From Saururus chinensis (taxonomy: Eukaryota > Streptophyta > Magnoliopsida > Piperales > Saururaceae): 64,000 bases of DNA. The position numbers and the translations under genes were made by a program. Of the stretch, positions 48,001 to 58,656 are shown piece by piece. The notes beneath the pieces are model-generated. The model was not told the origin of the DNA. It made no database searches and saw only the letters and a list, made by a program, of their open reading frames with translations. The stretch is taken from the NCBI GenBank assembly GCA_035235625.1, contig CP141146.1:8860501-8924500 (forward strand), given 5' to 3'. The first letter of the stretch is position 1. Each line of letters opens with the position of its first letter.

Positions 48001-48436
48001 CTCCAATCAGGCAAAAGTCCCCTAAATTGTGCCATAAGAAGGCCTTCTATAAACATGGGGATTAGAGTTCCTAACCCCCCTAGAATTTTAGGTAATCCTC
48101 CCCAATTTGTCCACCTAATTGGGACCTTAAAAATTAATTTCGTAATTATAAACAACTGGGCCCGCAAAAAGACTTAAACGGGCCAAATACAGTCTAAATC
48201 AGGTAAACGAGCTTTAAGCAATATACTTAACTTCAAACAGTCGTATCTCCCTCATCCGAACTCCGATTCGCGCGTTCTTGGTGGCGTTTCAAATCTCTAT
48301 CTGTCTACTTTCTAATAGAATTAGTTTTAGCCATAAATTCTATCTAGGGAAGAAGTTATTCTACTAAGAATATCAATGAACACCCTATTCTCCACGTAGT
48401 TAATTTTTGAAACTTAGGAAAATTCGGGATATTACA
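45100..48436 (-). mobile_element. 3' LTR of a minus-strand Ty3/gypsy element (3.34 kb)
   Basis: Read on the minus strand it starts TGTAATATCCCGAATTTTCC and ends CGGGTCATGACA. A purine-rich tract (complement of TTCTTCCCTCCTT, 48437-48449) lies immediately upstream on that strand, as expected for the polypurine tract before a 3' LTR. Its 3' two thirds match 1-2178 in inverted orientation. GC-rich sequence at 47270-47760 creates long spurious open frames. No target duplication is evident on the right because internal sequence adjoins. Confidence 0.8.
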
Positions 48437-48799
48437 TTCTTCCCTCCTTAAAAAAATTGTGTCCTTGCAATTCACCATAGCCAACCCTTTTCAAGCTCGA
48501 CGTTTAACCCAAAAGTCATTCTACCCCTTTCAAATCACATCAACTACAACTTCTGATTTATGAAGAACACAGACTTAATATCCCACAAAATTGAGGTCGT
48601 TATAGTTATCAAACAAAAAACTATTTGTACCATTTTGTGGGGAAACTAGGTTACATGAAACGGTGCTCTAATTAGGATTTTAGGCAAACCCTCTACAAAT
48701 GTTTAAAATATGTTCCAAATGTTGCCATATAGGCCCTCAGGCTTATGAAGGGGGGGAGTCACTTCAATATGCTTTTGTGGGTGGATCTATGGCTATTTT
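48437..48799 (-). mobile_element. Remnant of the internal region of the same minus-strand element
   Basis: The polypurine tract and some adjacent 3' internal sequence remain. Pol coding sequence is not recognisable. The remnant is interrupted at 48800 by the next LTR. Confidence 0.5.
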
Positions 48800-50854
48800 T
48801 GTAACGCCTAAGATTTTTCACACATTTTCCTTAAAATTCACAGAAATTTTTTGCAATATAACATCTGTAAATCGGAGAAAAAATAGCACACAGACAACAT
48901 CCCGCAGGATAAACACCATGGCAAGGCATGAAAAATGCTCAGCCAATTCATTATCGGCTAGCTCAAACACGGAACTTAATCCGTCGAACCCTCAGGTCTC
49001 AAACTCACAATGCTACCATTAGCTGTGCTTATAATTCAAGTTTGAATTAAGTACATTATGTGGTACGATTATGCCACACAAGCACTCAAGCATACCGTGC
49101 TCCCCTGATTAAACCGAAGTTGAGCCTGATCCGAAACCCAAGTTCATCGGGGCAACAGACTTCACTTAATCCGTCCACATCATGATCATAACACATCGTA
49201 CAACAAACCCTTACAGTCTTACATACTTCGCTATCCATCTTATGGCCAAATCATCTTACACTGACATCATCAAATGAAGCTCCTTAGAGTCAACCCAGTT
49301 GTCGCCCTCTTACTTATATCTCACTTATTATGCTTACTTTTCACTTCATCATATGTATGTTATGCTTGTACAATTATGAACACTCTTACTGTCTGACAAT
49401 CCTCGCCTGTCATACCCATATCTTCTGTCATCCGTCATACGCTTACACATCCATATCCAATCCATACCAAACACTGTCGCTTCATACCATCCATAGCCAT
49501 ACCTCTGCCCACATGTGCATACACATATCCATAGCATAGTCAAATAGTCATTATACATATGTATATCTATCACACATACATATAACATACACATATTGTC
49601 TTACATACGTAACTTACAAACATGCTCACTAGCCGTTACTAGTGCATACATACACATTTATACATACGTCAAACATACACGCTAGCCATCACTAACACAT
49701 GCATACATACGTCAAACATACACGCTAGCCATCACTAGCACATGCATAACCATACATACTCCAAACATGCACGCTAGCCATCACTAACACATGCATAATC
49801 CAAACATACTTCAAACATACACGCTAGCCATTACTAGCACATGCATACATATGTCAACATACACGCTAGCCATCACTAATACATACTCAATCAACATACG
49901 AAACTTACCAACAAACACGCTAGTCATCACTAGTATATACTTACATACGTCAAACATACACGCTTGGCATCACTAGCACATACATACACATCCATACATA
50001 CTTCAAACATGTACGGTAGCCATCACTAGCACATGCATAATCCATACATACTCCAAACATGCACGCTAGCCATCACTAGCACATGCATAAGCCAAACATA
50101 CTTCAAGCATGCTTACATGCACATCATGCAATCAGATCGTTACTTAACATCCAAAGCATGACATCATACAATCCTAGCATGCTGCTACTCATTCAAAGCA
50201 TGCTGCTACTCATTCAAAGCATGCTATCATGAAACTACGAGTTCAAAGCTCTCCTACCTCGTAATCATGACGTTCGATGGCAAGCACATGATGGTGGCGG
50301 CGTCGGCGGTGGAGTTGGCAGTCGAAACCGTTGCCTGGCTGATAGAGTTGCTGTCTCGAGGATTTTAGGAAGCGCCGAAACTAGTCACGGCCAAACAGGG
50401 TGTCAGAAGTCAATGCGGCAAAACCCGCGATCCACGGTAGCACACTGGGGCGGCTGGGAGAAATATCATGCCAACATATGTGGCGGTGCGACCAAAAGTT
50501 GATGGTGTACTCACTGAAGATGGGCCGATGGCTAAGACATGCTTAGTCGGCCACAAGACTTCAAAATCGGCCATGGATAGCACCCAACAGCGATGATTTC
50601 GGTCAACAAAGGCCCACATAAGGGCGGAGAGTGTGGGGCAACGCTTGAGGACATAGGAGAGGTGGAGGAGGGCTATGTATCAAGTCCACTTGGTGGCAAA
50701 GTCAACCGATGGTCAGGCGGCGCGAATGCGGCTCCTAAACCCAGAAGCACATGCGTGGCCACATGCACACGCGGCCCAAAGGGGCGAGGGGAGAGGGCTC
50801 AAAAGAGGCGAACCAAGGCCCACAAAAGGCCAACAGGGTTAAGGCCCTAGCTGT
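48800..50854 (-). mobile_element. Outer LTR, left part (3' portion on the minus strand), split by the Tekay-like element
   Basis: The segment begins TGTAACGCCTAAG, the complement of an LTR end in GGCGTTACA. It continues across the insertion at 61832-62918, whose far end is the complement of TGTAAGGTCCTTG. Together they make an LTR of about 3.1 kb after removing the inserted element and one GCTGT copy. The flanking pentamers ATTTT (48795-48799) and ATTTC (62919-62923) match at 4/5, so this may be a solo LTR. Confidence 0.6.
49625..50110. repeat. Tandem minisatellite with GCTAG...CTAGC motif, about 11 copies
   Basis: Units of about 41-61 bp each contain CACGCTAGCCATCACTAGCAC followed by CATGCATACATAC-like and TCAAACATA-like words. 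The array lies inside the outer LTR. Each core is a small inverted repeat (GCTAG / CTAGC). Spacers differ, so this is not a CRISPR array. Confidence 0.85.
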
Positions 50855-53800
50855 TGTAAGGACCCTCATCTTTAAACCGGGTTTGATTTTTATTTAATTA
50901 TGGGTTATCGTGCAATTTTCGTGTTTTCTGATCTTATTCGGTGATTTTGTAAATAAATAGAGTTTGTGATGGTTTTAACCAAAATTAACTTCAATATTAG
51001 TGGTTTTAAGTGATTTTAAACCAAATGTGAATTTTTGGAATTTTTTGGATTTTTCACTATTTTCCCAAAAATTAGGGTTTTGGCGGGACCCCTGTGGGCC
51101 CCACGGTCGAAAATTTTATTTTTGTGTCAAATGAACCTAAACATATACTTAAGGTCACACAAAAATTTTCAGAATTTTATTAGGCTTAATTCGTGCTTAA
51201 ATTTGCAAAATAAACACTTTTAGCCTACTTTTCATATTTACACCCCAAAACTTACCTTTGCCTACCCCAACCCTTACTATAAAAGGGCAAACCTGAGCCA
51301 TTTCCATTTTTGGGAATAGGCTAAGGAAGGAGGGCTGGCCTAATCCCCACTTAGGCCCGAATTAGAAGCCGATTAAGGTAAGCTTGCTCTAATTAAGCAC
51401 TAATCCATGGCTTTTCTCTTAATTTCTTCTAAATCTACCATTTTCCCCTTGATTCAATTCGTTTTTGACCATCAAAAGCTACTGATTTGTGTTTTACTAC
51501 AAACCCTAACATTCAAAATTCGATTTTTACTACCAACAAGCCCTAGATCTAAGATTTAATTAGGGATTTCTTAAGTAAATCGATTTCCATTGGTGTTTAA
51601 TTCAAACTCATTGTATTTTCAAGGATTTCAAGAAGGGTGACTCTTCAATCCGAGCTTAATCAAGTGCTGAGGTAATGGGTCTTCGAAATCTCTGTTTATC
51701 CATGGTAAAACTCTTCATTTTTGGCTTATTTCGAAATGGTTTGCTTGATTTAGTGTGTTAATGGTAAGATTAGAAAATGAAATTATTTAATCCCGATTTC
51801 TTAGGGTTTTGCATTATTATGGTTTGGTTTGATATTCTGGAAGTCAAGGAGGACTTTTGATGATGATTAGCGTCCTAGATGTGGATTTCAAGTGTTTTCT
51901 ATGGTGTTTCGGTTTGGATTTGCGAAAGGAAGAAGATGACTGTTTCGCGTGTTAGCGATCGATCGGCCTTGCAGGGCGATCGATCGGATGAACTGAAATT
52001 TTCAAAATTTTGCGTGTAACCGATCGGACGGCCTGAAGGGCGATCGATCGGCTACACAGGAAATTTGCATGTTGTGTGTATGATGCCTATTTTGATGATT
52101 CTACTTTGGCTTGCCAATTTTATACGAATGTGGAGTATTTTAAGCTATGTTAGGCTACTGGAAATGTATGCTATTGAGTTTATGGAGTTGAGATATATGC
52201 TTAGTGATGGTGGAATGACTTATGTTTTGTGGCATGATGTTGGAATCGTTATTTTGAAATTATGAATAGTTGTTTCCCTTTGGTTAAGCATATTTCAAGA
52301 GGGACTACAATCATTGTTGGACAGATTTGTCATGATAAATTGTGATTAATGGTGTGTGAATGTTGGTGAATGCCATGACTCAATGATGAAATGAGTGATG
52401 TTATAGGTGTTTAGCCTTTGTGGTTGAGTTTTGAATTTAACTATGATTTCAACGATTCTTCTACTATGATTTCCGCTGGAATTCATGTTTAGGTAGAAAT
52501 TCACATGTGTAGTGTGGTGGTGAGTTGATTTTCAAGCATGTTAATATGCATCATGTGAAAGGCTTCTACTAGTTACACACACACATGTGGGGGTTAAATG
52601 ATGATGTTGAAGCTTAATATCGTGATTATGAATGATGCATTAGGGGCTGGTGAGAGCACTTATCATGATTAGGGTTCATGTATGCTTTGCCCACGCATGT
52701 ACCATGTTGCACGCATCATGAAAATGGATTTCCAATTGAGGCTTCATCGTGATTAATCGAATTTGACCGATTGGATGCAATGTGATGGAATTGCGTGCCG
52801 GGTTTATCGGTCGTGGATTAATCGCAAGTTGATTGGTCCGAAAGGACATATTTTGATTTGAAGTTCCTGTGTGGAACGATTTGAAGTTCCTGTGTGGAAC
52901 GATTTGGAGTTCCTGTGTGGAACGAGTGCACTCCCCGGGTTGAGTCTTGTTTAATGGAATGATGAGGGGACGAGTTGTGTACTTGTCTTGCGGATATGTG
53001 AGAATATCATTATGTGTGTCATCTGGACCCTGAGAATCCAGTGTGGTATGCCGTGTGCACCCCGCTACCACGTGTTCTAGGGTTCTCTGTGTGAGAACTC
53101 GGGTTCTTCCCTCCGCAGGAGATGTCCCTGGGCGAACACCCCTGCTCTAGATTCTCTGTGTGAGAATGGGACATCCTTGGCCAGGATCGTCTGTGGCGAG
53201 CAGTATTAGGGATTGACAACCCCGATCTTTCTTGAATTCTTGTGTAGAATTTTGTACCATGACGCGCCTTCGTGGCCTTGTCTATGCTCCCGTTTGTGTG
53301 ACGTCAATGTGTGATTACTCCTTGATGGAGGTTGATTGTGATAACATTATGCATGTAGGAATATGTATGTTAGAGATACATCCATGCAGGTTGAATTATG
53401 CATTTTTATGCAGTGTTAAGTGATATGAATGTATGATCAGAAAATGATGCACCATGTAAATCTTTGATCTGAAACGATCTCATTTCTAAGCTATCGTATT
53501 TTTTACGTTGACAGTGATATTAAAAACCATTGCTGAGTGTTAAAACTCACCCCTCTTTTGTGTTTTGATTTGGGGCTGCGTGGTGCGACACGCAGACGGA
53601 CAGGATTGCCTTTTTGAGGAAAGGTCAGAGGTAGCTTGGGTGTGATGATGGAGATCGTTGCGTGACTTATCATCGTTTCTTTCATGCTTTATGTTCGAAC
53701 CTTTGTGTAGGGTTCTTGTTGTGGTTTTATGTCACATGTTACAGTTATGTTTGCTTATGACTTATTTTGAGCCGGTGTGGGCTTTACTTAACTAAGTTTG

Positions 53801-54027
53801 TGGGTTTGAGATTGTTGTTTACTTTGTGATAAGCAACACCTTTTCTTTCCCTTTTTATTTACTCTTGCTCAAAGGATTGTGCGCACTCCGTGTTGCTGTT
53901 AATCGCCCGTGGTTAGGGATTAAGTCTTCCGCTAGAATCGTTTCTCAATTTCACTTCGTCGCCCCCGCGCGCTTGACCGGCCCTTGGACCGGGTTCGGCT
54001 CGGGTCGGGCATCGCCGGGGCGTGACA
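50855..54027 (+). repeat. 5' LTR of the Tekay-like element
   Basis: It runs from TGTAAGGACCC to GGGGCGTGACA (3173 bp). A TATAAAAGGG box at about 51279 with a short downstream leader is a plausible promoter for the element. The LTR holds a cluster of CGATCGATCG palindromes (51955-52040) and a family of TGTGT-loop hairpins (52863-53715). Confidence 0.95.
51279..51290 (+). promoter_or_regulatory. TATA-box-like sequence in the 5' LTR
   Basis: CTATAAAAGGGC is a strong plant TATA-box match about 425 bp into the LTR. The same word is present in the 3' LTR near 59080. Transcription would begin about 30 bp downstream. This is inferred from the motif only. Confidence 0.5.
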
Positions 54028-54034
54028 GAGTTTT

Positions 54035-54046
54035 TGGTATCGGAGC
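54035..54046 (+). other. Primer-binding site (initiator tRNA-Met type)
   Basis: TGGTATCGGAGC, seven bases after the 5' LTR, matches the complement of the plant initiator tRNA-Met 3' end except for one base. This position and primer are standard for gypsy elements. Confidence 0.85.
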
Positions 54047-54187
54047 ACATCTTTGTCCAAGAGTAAATAGGGTTTGTGTGACAAGTCTTGCTTGTTTGCT
54101 TGCTTGCTTGTTTGTGTGCTTTTTGTTTGTTTGGCTGTGTGCTTTCGGGTTGTTAGGCTGTACGATTAACGTCTGGTCGTTGTGTAG

Positions 54188-54998
54188 ATGGCTGGTCCTA
54201 ATCATGCAGGCGCTAATAACCATCGCGGTGCTCGTGACCCAAGGGTGGACGATGTGTTGACCGCCATTGAAGGGTTGACACAGGTGTTCCAGGCTAAGCA
54301 CGCGAGCGGTAGCAGTTCTGAGTCTCTTTCACTCGAGGGATTCAAGAAGCTTAATCCCCCTAGCTTCAAGGGTGGATTTGATACCTCTGTGGCGGATAAT
54401 TGGAGGCTTCATATGGAGAAGATTTTTAGTGCTCGACGTTGCTCGGACGAGGAGAAGACTAGACTTGCAGTCTTCACGTTCGAGGGCGAAGCTCGCAGGT
54501 GGTGGTTATCGATGGAGCGTCAGAGGTTCCATGGTCGAGAGGACATTCCATGGGAGGAGTTCTTGTCAGCCTTTAACGACAAGTACTTCCCTCTTCATGT
54601 CCGAGAGGAGAAGAAGAAGCAGTTTCTCAGTCTCGGCAGGTTCTATGACGGTCTTGGCTTATGAGACTCGTTTCGTGGAGCTTGAGCGCTTTGCTCCTCG
54701 CTTCTTCAGCGATGAGTATGAGCGAGCACGTAAGTTTGAGGACGGTCTTAAGCCTTTCATCAAAGGCCGAGTCGTGCCATTCAGGCACAAGACCCTTGCT
54801 GAGGTACTTGAGACGGCCATCGCCATGGAGCGTGATTCTGATGAGTATATCCGGAGGAGAGGGCAGCAGCAGCAGCCTAAGAGGTCGAGGGCGGAGGATA
54901 GCCATAACCGCCGGGACTTTAAGCGGCGTGATACCCGTCATGTGAGGCATAACACCCAGCATGTGCAGCAGATCCTCGGGACCGCCGTGCTAGTGTGA
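54188..54998 (+). pseudogene. gag: gag of the Tekay-like element, with two compensating frame changes
   Basis: The frame opens MAGPNHAGANN and includes the gypsy gag core (LNPPSFKGGFD, WRLHMEKIF, FEGEARRWW, FNDKYFP). Near 54640 the frame changes. The downstream gag sequence (AYETRFVELERFAP, EYERARKFEDGL) is read in another frame until about 54975. The frame then returns to the original one just before the CCHC zinc knuckle ([14 protein letters not shown]). The first frame would stop at 54662-54664. The protein normally forms the particle shell and binds RNA. As written, the copy cannot make an intact Gag. Assembly error in short homopolymers is an alternative cause. Confidence 0.85.
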
Positions 54999-57900
54999 CT
55001 TGCTATGATTGTCGGCAGAAGGGGCACTATGCCAATGAGTGTCCGCAGAGGGCTGGTCGTGCTCAGAGACGTGCACCGATGACACCTAATACCGGTCCCA
55101 GGCAGCCGTGTGTACCACCGGCGAGAGCACCTACCGGGCAGCCCGATGGCAAGGGGAAGAAGCCGGCTCATGATGGGAGAGTCTTTGCTATTTCAGCGCA
55201 GGAGGCGGCTAACTCTTCGGGCGTGGTGGAAGGTATGATTCTCATCGCCTCCCACTATGCTAGAGTGTTATTTGATACCGGTTCCTCTCATTCTTTTGTG
55301 TCTCCTCATTTTGCTCATGAGTTGGATGCTTGTTATAAGTTGTTGCATGTTCCTTTGTGTGTTTCTACACCTTCATCCTCTCTTCGAGCGGAAAAGTATG
55401 TTGAGATGATTCCTATGGAGATCGGTGGACATGTGCTACATATGGATCTTATTATATTGCCGATGATTGACTTTGATGTGATCCTAGGCATGGATATGAT
55501 GTTCAAGTTCCATGCGTATGTAGACTGTCGCAGGAGGTGTGTGAAGTTCGAGTTGCCAGGAGCTAAGCCTTTTATCTTTCAAGGGGTGAAGCGTTCTAAT
55601 GGCAAATTCTTGGTCTCTTCCTTCAAAGCCAAGAAGTGGATCGATAGTGGATGCGAAGCTTTCCTTGCTAGTGTTACGGGGTTGAACATGGAGTTACCTT
55701 CTTTGGATTCCGTTCGTGTTGTGGCGGAATTTCCCGATGTCTTCCCTAGTGACTTGGCGAGTTTACCACCGGAGAGGGAGATAGAGTTTTGCATTGACCT
55801 TATTCCAGGCACTACTCCTATCTCTAAGGCTCCCTATCGTATGGCTCCAGCCGAACTTAAAGAGCTTAAGGCTCAGCTGCAGGATCTTATGGATAAGGGG
55901 TATATTAGGCCGAGTGTATCTCCTTGGGGTGCGCCGGTCTTATTTGTTCGGAAGAAGGATGGTTCTCTACGGTTGTGTATCGACTACCGAATGCTTAATC
56001 AGGTAACCATCAAGAACAAGTACCCTTTACCTAGAATTGATGATTTGTTTGATCAGTTGCAGCAGGCACATGTTTTCTCTAAGATCGATTTGAGATCGGG
56101 TTATCACCAACTTCGGATCCATCCTGATGATGTTGCTAAGACGGCTTTCCGTACCCGATATGGGCATTATGAGTTCTTAGTTATGCCTTTTGGTCTTACT
56201 AATGCACCTGCCTCATTTATGGACTTGATGAACCGAGTCTTTCGGCCTTATCTTGATCGGTTTGTAATTATATTCGTGGATGATATTCTGATCTATTCGG
56301 CCAATGAGGAAGAGCATGAAGCACATTTGAGGATTGTCTTGCGAACTTTGCAGGAGCATATGCTCTTTGCAAAGTTTGACAAGTGTGAATTTTGGCTCAA
56401 GAAAGTGCATTTCCTTGGTCATGTTATATCGAGAGACGGTGTGGCGGTTGATCCCTCGAAAGTTGAAGCCGTGTTGAATTGGGAGCAACCGAAGAGTGCA
56501 TCGGAGGTCCGCAGCTTCCTAGGACTTGCCGGGTACTATCGCCGTTTCATCGAGGGTTTTTCTAGCCTTGCGAGCCCTATGACTAAGTTGACAAGGAAGA
56601 ATGAGAAGTTCGAGTGGAACTCAGCTTGTGAAGAGAGTTTCCAAGAGTTGAAGAAGAGGCTAACTTCAGCTCCAGTTCTAACTTTGCCTTCCGGGAGTGG
56701 CAGATTCGTGGTCTATAGTGATGCTTCTCTTCGCGGCTTGGGTTGTGTACTCATGCAGCATGGGAGAGTGGTGGCTTATGCATCTCGACAGCTTAGAGTG
56801 CACGAGCGGAATTACCCCACTCATGACTTGGAGTTAGCGGCCGTAGTCTTTGCATTGAAGATTTGGCGGCACTATCTCTATGGTGAGAAGTTTGAGGTAT
56901 TCACTGATCACAAGAGCTTGAAGTACTTATTCACACAACGAGATCTTAATTTGAGGCAAAGGAGGTGGCTTGAATTCTTGAAGGATTATGACTTCACGAT
57001 ATCGTATCATCCGGGCAAAGCGAACGTGGTGGCGGATGCTTTGAGTCGGAAATCAGCCACTACGGTTGCTTGCATGCGAGTTCGTGAGTGGCTCCTTTAT
57101 GAGGATGCCATTGAGCTAAGGCCAGAGTTGACTTTGGAGGACACACGGAGCTGGTTTGCTAATCTCTCTATTAGCTCTAGTGTGGTGGATGACGTGGTCG
57201 AAGCTCAGAAGGGTGATGAAGAGATTCTAGCTCTTAAGGCTAAGCTAAGGGAGAAGGCAGTGTTGGATTTTGAGGAAAGATCCGATGGAAGCTTGATGTA
57301 TAAGGGTCGTTGGTGTGTGCCGAACACCGTTGAGCTGAGAGAGCGTATTCTATCGGAGGCACACCATTCTAAGTTCTCTATCCATCCTGGAGGAACGAAG
57401 ATGTACCACGACGTGAAGAGGACATTTTGGTGGAATGGGATGAAGAAGGACATTGCGGTCTACGTGTCCAAATGCCTTGTATGTTAGCAAGTCAAGGCAG
57501 AGCATCGGCATCCAGGCGGTTTACTACAACCACTTCCGATTTCGGAGTGGAAGTGGGAGCACGTCACTATGGATTTCGTTTCCGGACTGCCACGGTCGCC
57601 GAGTGGTAATGATGCGGTTTGGGTGATTGTTGATCAACTTACTAAGTCCGCTCATTTCCTCGCGCTTAGAATGACTACTCCTTTGGATGTCTTGGCTGCT
57701 CTATATTTGAGGGAGATCGTGCGGTTACATGGGATTCCAGTATCTATTGTCTCTGATCGTGACCCGCGGTTCACTTCGAGGTTTTGGCAGAGCTTTCAGG
57801 GTGCTTTGGGCACATCTTTGCATCTTAGCTCCGCTTACCATCCTCAGACGGACGGACAGTCCGAAAGGACCATTCAGACGCTTGAGGACATGCTTCGGGC

Positions 57901-58618
57901 TTGTATCCTTGAGTGGAAAGGAAGCTGGGAGCAACATTTGCCGCTGGTTGAGTTTTCTTATAATAATAGCTACCAAGCGAGCATCCGGATGGCACCTTTT
58001 GAGGCACTTTATGGGCGTCCTTGCCGATCACCGTTGTGTTGGAGTGAGGTTGGAGATCACCTTCTCACTGGCCCAGACCTTATTCAGCAGTCAGTGGAGA
58101 AGATACGCCTTATCCGGGAGAGGTTGCAGGCAGCTCAGAGCCGTCAGAAGAGTTATGCCGATAGGCGACGGCGGGAGTTGGAGTTTAGTATTGGTGATCA
58201 TGTTTTCCTTAAGATCTCTCCGACTCGTGGTGTTGTTCGATTTGGACAACGGGGGAAGTTGTCACCTCGTTTTATTGGTCCATTCGAGATCTTGGAGCGG
58301 ATTGGCGCCACAGCTTATCGGGTTGCACTTCCACCCCGACTGGCCGATATCCATAATGTTTTCCACGTCTCACTTCTTCGGAAGTATGAGCCGGATCCTA
58401 CTCATGTCTTGGATTTTGAGCCGTTGGAGCTCCAGGAGAATCTTTCCTACGAGGAGGTACCTATTCAGATTCTTGATCGTAAGGAGAAGGTACTTCGGCA
58501 AAAGGCAATCCCACTCGTGAAGGTGTTGTGGAGGAATCATGGAGTCGAGGAAGCCACGTGGGAAACGGAGGACGAGATCAGAAAGAAGTATCCTCATCTT
58601 TTTGTCGCTGACCTCTAG
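54995..58618 (+). pseudogene. pol: pol of the Tekay-like element, interrupted by one in-frame stop
   Basis: One frame runs from the zinc knuckle to the stop at 58616-58618, broken only by TAG at 57485-57487. The aspartic protease DTGSSHSF begins at codon 94. Reverse transcriptase has [13 protein letters not shown] and the catalytic FVDD at codons 427-430 (56273-56284). RNase H starts near [11 protein letters not shown]. The integrase HHCC zinc domain ([11 protein letters not shown] to KCLVC) ends at the TAG, so the catalytic core (MDFVSGLP, DRDPRF, QSERT) and the C-terminal chromodomain (WRNHGVEEATWETEDEI) lie beyond it. Only a protein truncated before the integrase core can be made without readthrough. 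Confidence 0.92.
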
Positions 58619-58643
58619 CGAATTTTGGGGGACCAAAATTCCT

Positions 58644-58656
58644 AAGAGGGGGAGGA
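58644..58656 (+). other. Polypurine tract
   Basis: AAGAGGGGGAGGA directly abuts the TG start of the 3' LTR. This is the expected site for plus-strand priming during reverse transcription. Confidence 0.9.

Noticed and set aside
1-48436. LTRs at 1-2178 (+) and 45100-48436 (-) as the ends of one composite element
   Set aside because: They are in opposite orientation with four intact genes between them. LTRs of one element would be direct repeats, so these are two separate insertions of one family.
49625-50110. Regularly spaced repeats resembling a CRISPR array
   Set aside because: The repeat units are diverged, the spacers are themselves repetitive, and the array sits inside a plant LTR with no cas genes. 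It is a minisatellite.
53951-54301. Minus-strand 116-codon open frame over the 5' LTR end and leader
   Set aside because: It crosses the LTR boundary, the primer-binding site and the gag start on the wrong strand. It is a by-chance frame.
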